Of a stretch of 55,847 nucleotides of DNA, positions 30,401 through 55,847 are shown in pieces. The position numbers and the translations under genes were made by a program. The number at the start of each line of letters is the position of its first letter. Positions within the stretch are counted from its first letter, which is position 1. This stretch comes from Saccharopolyspora shandongensis (GTDB taxonomy: Bacteria; Actinomycetota; Actinomycetes; Mycobacteriales; Pseudonocardiaceae), in assembly GCF_900106995.1 (NCBI RefSeq), contig NZ_FNOK01000063.1:1-55847 (forward strand). The letters run 5' to 3'. The notes beneath the pieces were generated by a model. It was not told where the DNA came from. It worked only from the letters and a program-made list of their open reading frames with translations, and made no database searches.

Positions 30401-30849
30401 CGCTGCTGACCGAGTTCCTCCCGCCGCAGCGGGCACAACGCTCCGCGGCCGAGCCGCTGCACCGGCGGCTGGCCGGGATGCCGGAGACGCAGCAGTTGGA
30501 GGCGCTGCTGGAGCTGGTGCGGGATCAGGTGGCGGGCGTGCTCGGCCACACCGGCCGGGACGACGTGCCCGAGGAACGACCCTTCCTCGACCTCGGCTTC
30601 GACTCGCTGACCGCCGTCGAACTCCGCAACCGGATCACCGCAGCCACGGACCTGCCGCTGGCCACCACCCTCGTCTTCGACCACCCGACACCCGCCAAGG
30701 TCGCCGCCCTCCTGCACCGGAAGTTCTTCGGCGAGCCGACCGACATCCCGCCGCAGGGCGGCCGACCCGCCGCGGAGCCCGCGGCGGACATCGACGCCAT
30801 GGACGTGGAAAGCCTGGTGCAGAAGGCATTCGAGAGTAGCGGGCGCTAG
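15448..30849 (+). CDS. PKS gene C: three-module polyketide synthase (KS-AT-DH-ER-KR-ACP / KS-AT-KR0-ACP / KS-AT-DH0-KR-ACP)
   Basis: 5133 residues from ATG 15448, chosen because AGAGG lies 9 nt upstream; an in-frame TTG at 15439 overlaps the spacing. N-terminal class 1a docking helix (QMRHLLARVTAELHDTRNRL). Three malonyl-specific modules follow: C1 (15547-21567) fully reducing, C2 (21622-25895) with a decayed KR, C3 (25951-30720) with a collapsed DH but active KR. All three KS carry Cys in DTACSS and all three AT carry GHSIGE plus RAFH. The C-terminus is a short DIDAMDVESLVQKAFE segment of a different docking class (1b type) from those of genes A and B, which fits the N-terminus of gene D. 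Predicted contribution: saturated, ketone, hydroxyl. Stop TAG 30847-30849. Confidence 0.97.
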   Translation: MTTDDQMRHLLARVTAELHDTRNRLRAAEDDAAEPIAIVGMACRFPGSVTTSDELWELVRTGTDAISEFPADRGWDLDELYDADADAAGKSYVRHGGFLRGASAFDAAFFGISPREATAMDPQQRLLLETSWEAVENAGIAPGGLRGSRTGVFAGTVLPEYGPPLREPLEGFEGYFLTGKALSVVSGRVAYSLGLEGPAVTVDTACSSSLVAMHLACQSLRSGESTLALAGGVTVMASPGIFIEFSRQRGLAPDGRCKAFSADADGTGWAEGAGVVVLKRLSDAKRNGHHVLALIRGSAVNQDGASNGLTAPNGPSQVRVIQEALANAGLTPADVDAVEAHGTGTSLGDPIEAQALLATYGKHHTAERPLWLGSLKSNIGHTQAAAGVAGVIKTVQALNHDELPATLHAGEASPHIDWSSGSLALLTEPQPWPETGRPRRAAVSSFGVSGTNAHLILEQAPQGAAEPAEGTETKAGVLPWLISARTPEALEAQAERLHAHLRGRDGWMPAEVARSLATTRTHFPHRAAIIGADRQELLSGLEAIARAETSAAVTHGASANNPGIVMLLSGQGSQRPGMGRGLYEAFPVFAQAWDEACAHLDPLLGLDRPLTDIVFHGQPAEVEQTLVAQPALFVLQVALFRLLEQHGVGPDYLIGHSIGELTAAHLAGVLTLADTATLLAARAKLMQNLPAHGVMAGINASEQELTEAHPELLDAHSGVSIAAVNGPQSTVVTGDPDPVQAIAGHWRDQGRTVRNLHTSRAFHSPHCEPLLGELERTARELTFHPPKIPIISTVTGTPTDDITTPAYWARQVRTAVRFAPALAWLHQNRSVTHHLELGPDATLTTLARATHDTPSHATLNPGTDDTRAYVTALANAHTTGLNPDWAALLPRSRVLDLPTYAFQHERYWLNPPTAGRPEQLGMTTTGHPLLTARITTPQTGETTLTGRVSLDSHPWLADHAVQGNVLLPGTAFLDMTLHAAAQLDCAVEELTLHTPLELPDHGHVALHMAISAEDDGRRTVALYSRAPGTEEVWTRHATGTLATAPEASSTVDLAAWPPAGAAPVDVSDLYDRLADHGFGYGPAFQGLHTAWQHGDDIYADVALPDDHGTGGWAVHPALLDAAQHAGLIGVDSQDRRARLVFSWSGVRIHGSATTGLRVHLRHAGTDAFQLDLADHDGLPVATIESLALRRVSNAVPEDNGLLRLDWVPQAFDDTDAPQSCWALIDSGVAALSDAVASGEPAPDIAVLDERGLAADDDVARRVGEVSQRVVAELQAWLAAPHLAGTRLVLVTHGAVAVQPGEVPDLVTGPLWGLLRIAQNEHPDRFVLVDTDSTGDEELRRTVGAALSHGEAQIALRGDAVFVPRLVRADSRNELVAPDSVSWRLDVSERGSIDNLRLAEFPEAQEPLAGGQVRVAVRAVGVNFRDVLNTLGMYPGTPPLGVEGAGVITEVAGDVPGIRVGDRVWGVLPGSMGPLAVTDHRLLAPVPDGWSFAQAAATPAVFLTAYYALHHLTTVQPGQKVLVHAAAGGVGMAAVQLLQNCGADIYATAHPTKWALLRELGIPADHIASSRTPDFAAQFPPVDVVLNSLTGELLDASLGLLNEGGHFIELGKTDLRDPGEHPGSHFHAFDLSEIDPAHMQGMLADLTGLFERGRLTALPVTAWDIRQAPEAFRYLANARHIGKLALTVPAVPDPRGTILITGGTGALGSVLARHLAAQHPDCHLLLASRQGPASPNADALRDELGSRVTIATCDVTDPHRLSELIDSIPAGQPLTGVVHTAGVLHDAPLHALTSEQLAAVVESKVDSAWNLHLATQHHDLAFFALYSSAAGIFGNPGQANYAAANTFLDALAQYRHTHGLTAQSLAWGPWNTSDGMTRHLTHADQQRMAGIGALPFDPDGGVAAFDAACRRPAPFLVPLRLDTSRLRDAPPILGDLKPRQTAKRRSGEANRTLEQLLDGLDDNQREQALLQVVRREAAAVLGHSGADSIPAGRVFLDLGFDSLTSVELRNRLAAATGLRLPTTLAFDHPTPEALAAHLRQRLLPRAQQITAPARASASDEPIAIVGMACRLPGGVHSPDELWQLLAGNADAITGFPTNRGWNLATLFSSDPDNPGTSYARRGGFLHEADEFDAAFFGISPREAATIDPQQRLLLETSWEALEHARINPASLPGSRTGVFTGVIYQDYAGRLAGRVLPEFEGYLGNGSAGSIASGRVSYTFGLEGPAVTVDTACSSSLVAMHLACQSLRSGESALALAGGASVMATPTPFIEFSRQRGLAPDGRCKAFSADADGTGWAEGAGVVVLERLSDARRNGHRILAVIRGSAVNQDGASNGLTAPNGPSQERVILEALANAGLTPADVDAVEAHGTGTSLGDPIEAQALLATYGQHHTGERPLWLGSLKSNIGHTQAAAGVAGVIKMIQALQHNQLPATLHADEPSSHVDWSSGALALLTKPQPWPEGDQPRRAAVSSFGVSGTNAHLILEQAPPAESTQDNYPSAIVPWVFSAKSPEALTAQAERLHAQLRDRDDWSPVEVAWSLATTRATFQHRAAVLADDRQEFLAGLETLARSGESPFVARGVAAGDPSVAMLLSGQGSQRPGMGRGLHEAFPVFAAAWDDACAHLDPLLGLDRPLTDIVFHGQDTEVEQTLVAQPALFTLQVALFRLLEHHGIRPDYLIGHSIGELTAAHLAGVFTLPDAATLLAARARLMQSLPAHGVMTSINASEQELTETHPELLDPQSGVSIAAINGPQSTVVSGDPDPVHAIAEHWRNQGRTTRELHTSRAFHSPHCEPLLDELERTADQLTYRTPKIPIISTVTGTPTDDITTPAYWARQVRRPVRFAPALAWLHQNHNVTHHLELGPDTTLTTHALTSHDETLSLPTQQPGVDGAAGYLSALTHAHTTGLSPNWAAVLTPARTVDLPTYAFQRQSFWLDPPDDRAEIGSDAGFWTAVEDNDPGAVAKALDIAPETPLHDVVTALSAWRRRRRDEVTLSSWRYEVQWHPAPPTSENPPVLRGNWLIISAHDTDRDVLDTVTRAMTGAEAHPILIDDQPSRSELADLLRDEAPTGVVSLLGAVAATITLVQALGDAGVTAPLWCLTRGAVGVDEHDEPPNPELAAMWGVGRVIALEHPDRWGGLVDLPLRPDRRAAASLATILSDRAEDQVAIRQAGAHVARLARVPASADSAWQPDEAVQVTGASPGVERLTGLLSEQGIATTSDSGRTVVHIVPGETATGLLATTDAADVEAELRRSIIELAHLDELLVNGRIETLVVLSAVTDAWGAEGYAAGAATSAWVDALVRRRRAAGLRVVSVEWGPWDGSDDVEAARRRGLLGMSPELAIASLRQAIGNDDHVVAVADVDWNRFVASNASRCFAGLADAGHDVAASSDEPHSALRERITGLPEKERRRAVVELVRGEVAAVLGHADPAAVPANRPLQELGFESLTAVQLRNRLAKSTALRLSATLAFDHPTLTALADHVLGRLTPEAPVAAPATAQAAAGEDIAIVGMACRLPGGVDSPEGLWDLVGSRTDAITPFPANRGWDLAGIFDPDPDAVGRTYVRSGGFLHDAAAFDPEFFSISPREALAMDPQQRLLLETSWEALERAGIDPATLRSTPTGVFAGTNGQDYAAVLRRKPTPGELEPFVGTGTTASVLSGRIAYILGLEGPAVTVDTACSSSLVAMHLACQSLRSGESSLALAGGASIMATPDVFIEFSRQRGLAKDGRCKAFSAEADGTSWAEGVGVVVLERLSDAERNGHRVLAVVRGSAVNQDGASNGLTAPNGPSQERVILQALANAGLTPADVDAVEAHGTGTSLGDPIEAQALLATYGQHHSAERPLLLGSLKSNIGHAQAAAGVAGVIKTVQALNHEELPATLHADEPSPHIDWSSGTLTLLTEPQPWPETGRPRRAAVSSFGVSGTNAHLILEQPSQAVERTATADPGGGLAPWVISAKTAEALEAQAEQLHSRLMEDPGWSPVEVAWSLATARTAFSHRAAVVGGDREELLTGLKNLAHQGGSTGTARGIAVDEPAVAMLLSGQGSQRPGMGRGLHETFPVFAAAWDDACAHLDPLLGLDRPLTDIVFHGQDTEVKQTLIAQPALFTLQVALFRLLEHHGIRPDYLIGHSIGELTAAHLAGVLTLPDAATLLATRARLMQTLPAHGAMTSINASEQELTETHPELLDAHSGVSIAAINSPQSTVISGEPAPVQAITDHWRNQGRTARNLHTSRAFHSPHCEPLLAEMERTARELTFHQPKIPIISTVTGTPTDDLTTPAYWARQMRQAVRFAPALTWLHQHHAITHHLELGPDATLTTLARTAHDTPSHATLEPGTDDTTAYLTALTHAHTTGLSPDWAALLAPARTLDLPTYPFQRRDFWASPQPSSRAEDLGFESTGHPLLSARIDVPQTGQVIFTGQTAQDAPLTGTAALDMALHAASRLGHVLDELTIHNGFRQGRTVLQLVATPGDNDDLALTLHSRCGDDDWALHASGHLRSATPEAADIAAVDLQDFYDEIADGEAHRAGTPGLQAAWHHDGPTDVQLDVVDETGLPVAAVRLDLKALTAGPADPDRLFRLAWRPLAQQAEAVDLGWIAPGQDPVPDNDIVVIDQRDHPAAADIPALVGRRTQRLLDLVQAWLGQESGSRLVLLTRNAVTVHPGEAPDLGTASLWGLLRPAQTEHPDRILLMDVDDPDAAPETIGRAVATALHHGEQQVAIRDGELFAQRLAPAEPGDGGSARGLDPRGTVLITGGTGALGSLVARHLAAAHHGPLLLVSRQGPAASGAEQLLADLVALGADAEIAACDLTDPAALAGLLESIPGEHPLTGVIHTAGVLRDAPVHALRPDDLTAVLAPKVTAAWNLHEVTRRYEPDVFVLFSSAVAIFGNPGQANYAAANAFLDALAQHRGDLGLPAHALAWGPWQVSSGMSTDLSEVNLARMTQAGIVPLQPDDGLRLFDEACRTPSTHLLPLHLDATTLRAYARANPVPPLLTEFLPPQRAQRSAAEPLHRRLAGMPETQQLEALLELVRDQVAGVLGHTGRDDVPEERPFLDLGFDSLTAVELRNRITAATDLPLATTLVFDHPTPAKVAALLHRKFFGEPTDIPPQGGRPAAEPAADIDAMDVESLVQKAFESSGR
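15547..21567 (+). other. Module C1: KS-AT(malonyl)-DH-ER-KR-ACP
   Basis: KS 15547-16824, Cys codon 16063. AT about 17134-18110, Ser codon 17416, RAFH 17725-17736 (malonyl). DH about 18205-19020: HPWLADH His codon 18322 with intact G and P, Asp in HPALLDA 18805. ER about 19588-20510 with HAAAGGVGMAA (from 20014). KR 20530-21075: TGGTGALG, LHD Asp 20800 (B type), Tyr 20965. ACP Ser codon 21448 in GFDSL. Fully reduced unbranched unit. The KR and its flank share long tracts with the KRs of D1 and A2, for example ADQQRMA near 21090 and 10270. Confidence 0.96.
21622..25895 (+). other. Module C2: KS-AT(malonyl)-KR0-ACP
   Basis: KS 21622-22902, Cys codon 22141. AT about 23200-24160, Ser codon 23485, RAFH 23794-23805 (malonyl). 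A KR-like region (about 24259-25600) is degenerate. ACP about 25660-25895 with Ser codon 25777 in GFES rather than the usual GFDS; the phosphopantetheine Ser itself is intact. Predicted outcome: unbranched beta-ketone. Confidence 0.94.
24259..25600 (+). pseudogene. Inactive KR domain remnant in module C2
   Basis: The structural subdomain is well preserved and of the same kind as the intact D4 KR (both begin GFW-x-x-VE and continue to LWCLTRGAV and WGLGRV or WGVGRV). The catalytic subdomain has decayed: around 25021-25050 the cofactor loop reads QVTGASPGV instead of TGGTGxxG, the following Rossmann half is shortened, the LDD region is unrecognisable, the catalytic Ser motif FSS reads LSAV, and the YxxxN region is YAAGA, keeping a Tyr but not the Asn. 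The final VEWGPWDGSD segment survives. I infer no ketoreduction. Confidence 0.88.
25951..30720 (+). other. Module C3: KS-AT(malonyl)-DH0-KR-ACP
   Basis: KS 25951-27234, Cys codon 26473. AT about 27541-28530, Ser codon 27823, RAFH 28132-28143 (malonyl). A shrunken DH region (about 28612-29140) lacks all catalytic motifs. KR 29671-30220: TGGTGALG, LRD Asp 29947 (B type), Tyr 30112. ACP about 30490-30720, Ser codon 30604. Predicted outcome: a beta-hydroxyl, with no dehydration, before the chain passes to gene D. Confidence 0.94.
28612..29140 (+). pseudogene. Inactive, internally deleted DH domain in module C3
   Basis: The DH opening is normal (ESTGHPLLSARIDVPQTGQVIFTG), but where active neighbours have SLDTHPWLADHAVQG this domain reads QTAQDAPLTGTAALDMALH, so the catalytic His and its G are gone. 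Further on, the YGPAFQGL motif has collapsed to AGTPGLQAAW and the HPALLDA segment with the catalytic Asp is absent. The domain is roughly two thirds of its usual length. Several in-frame deletions must have occurred; the flanking AT and KR are intact. Confidence 0.93.
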
Positions 30850-30872
30850 CCCCCGGGAACCAAGGGACCGAA
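30850..30872 (+). promoter_or_regulatory. C-D intergenic gap with ribosome binding site
   Basis: 23 bp holding AAGGGA (30862-30867), 5 nt before ATG 30873. This is a weaker and tighter site than those of genes B and C, so coupling to translation of gene C may help. No promoter or terminator is apparent. Confidence 0.7.

Positions 30873-55847
<24,975 letters not shown>

Noticed and set aside
30740..30846. Thioesterase or release domain at the end of gene C
   Set aside because: Only about 35 residues follow the ACP and they form a docking-type helix; no GxSxG hydrolase motif.

Overview
The window is one continuous stretch of modular type I cis-AT polyketide synthase (PKS) from a high-GC (about 70% by eye) actinomycete. 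Codon use, the GGAGG-type ribosome sites, DEBS-like docking helices and the domain order all fit an actinomycete; I cannot name a genus from sequence alone. All coding is on the + strand. Four PKS genes, called A to D here, lie head to tail with gaps of only 31, 23 and 23 bp (10978-11008, 15425-15447, 30850-30872), so they are almost certainly one transcription unit. No stretch of 300 bp or more lacks a gene. I see no loading module, thioesterase, tailoring enzyme, regulator, transporter, tRNA, insertion sequence or CRISPR array: this is the interior of a larger cluster.

Layout. Gene A (1-10977, 5' end missing): [ER]-KR-ACP, then KS-AT(methylmalonyl)-ACP, then KS-AT(malonyl)-DH-ER-KR-ACP. Gene B (11009-15424): one module, KS-AT(methylmalonyl)-dead KR-ACP. 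Gene C (15448-30849): KS-AT(malonyl)-DH-ER-KR-ACP, KS-AT(malonyl)-dead KR-ACP, KS-AT(malonyl)-dead DH-KR-ACP. Gene D (30873 to beyond the window end): KS-AT(malonyl)-DH-KR-ACP, KS-AT(malonyl)-DH-KR-ACP, KS-AT(methylmalonyl)-DH-KR-ACP, KS-AT(methylmalonyl)-KR-ACP, KS-AT(methylmalonyl)-DH-ER-[KR cut]. That is eleven KS-bearing modules plus the tail of one more.

How they work together. The terminal docking segments fit transfer A to B to C (both DEBS-like, class 1a) and C to D (a different, short class 1b pair). Read collinearly, the chain receives: saturated; methyl plus ketone; saturated; methyl plus ketone; saturated; ketone; hydroxyl; three successive double bonds, the last methyl-branched; methyl plus hydroxyl; methyl plus saturated. 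Every intact KR keeps the Asp of the LDD motif (B type). Three ketones arise in three different ways: clean loss of the KR (A1), a KR without cofactor site or catalytic Tyr (B1), and a decayed KR (C2).

Most unusual: bases 1-843 and 55005-55847 are identical and are exactly the two ends of the window, in the same reading frame. Either the sequence is a self-overlapping (apparently circular, 55,004 bp) contig, or a very recent duplication of an ER-KR segment broke the assembly at both ends. Closing the circle would fuse genes D and A into one 11,702-residue, seven-module protein and give an assembly line with no beginning or end, which is biologically hard to accept.
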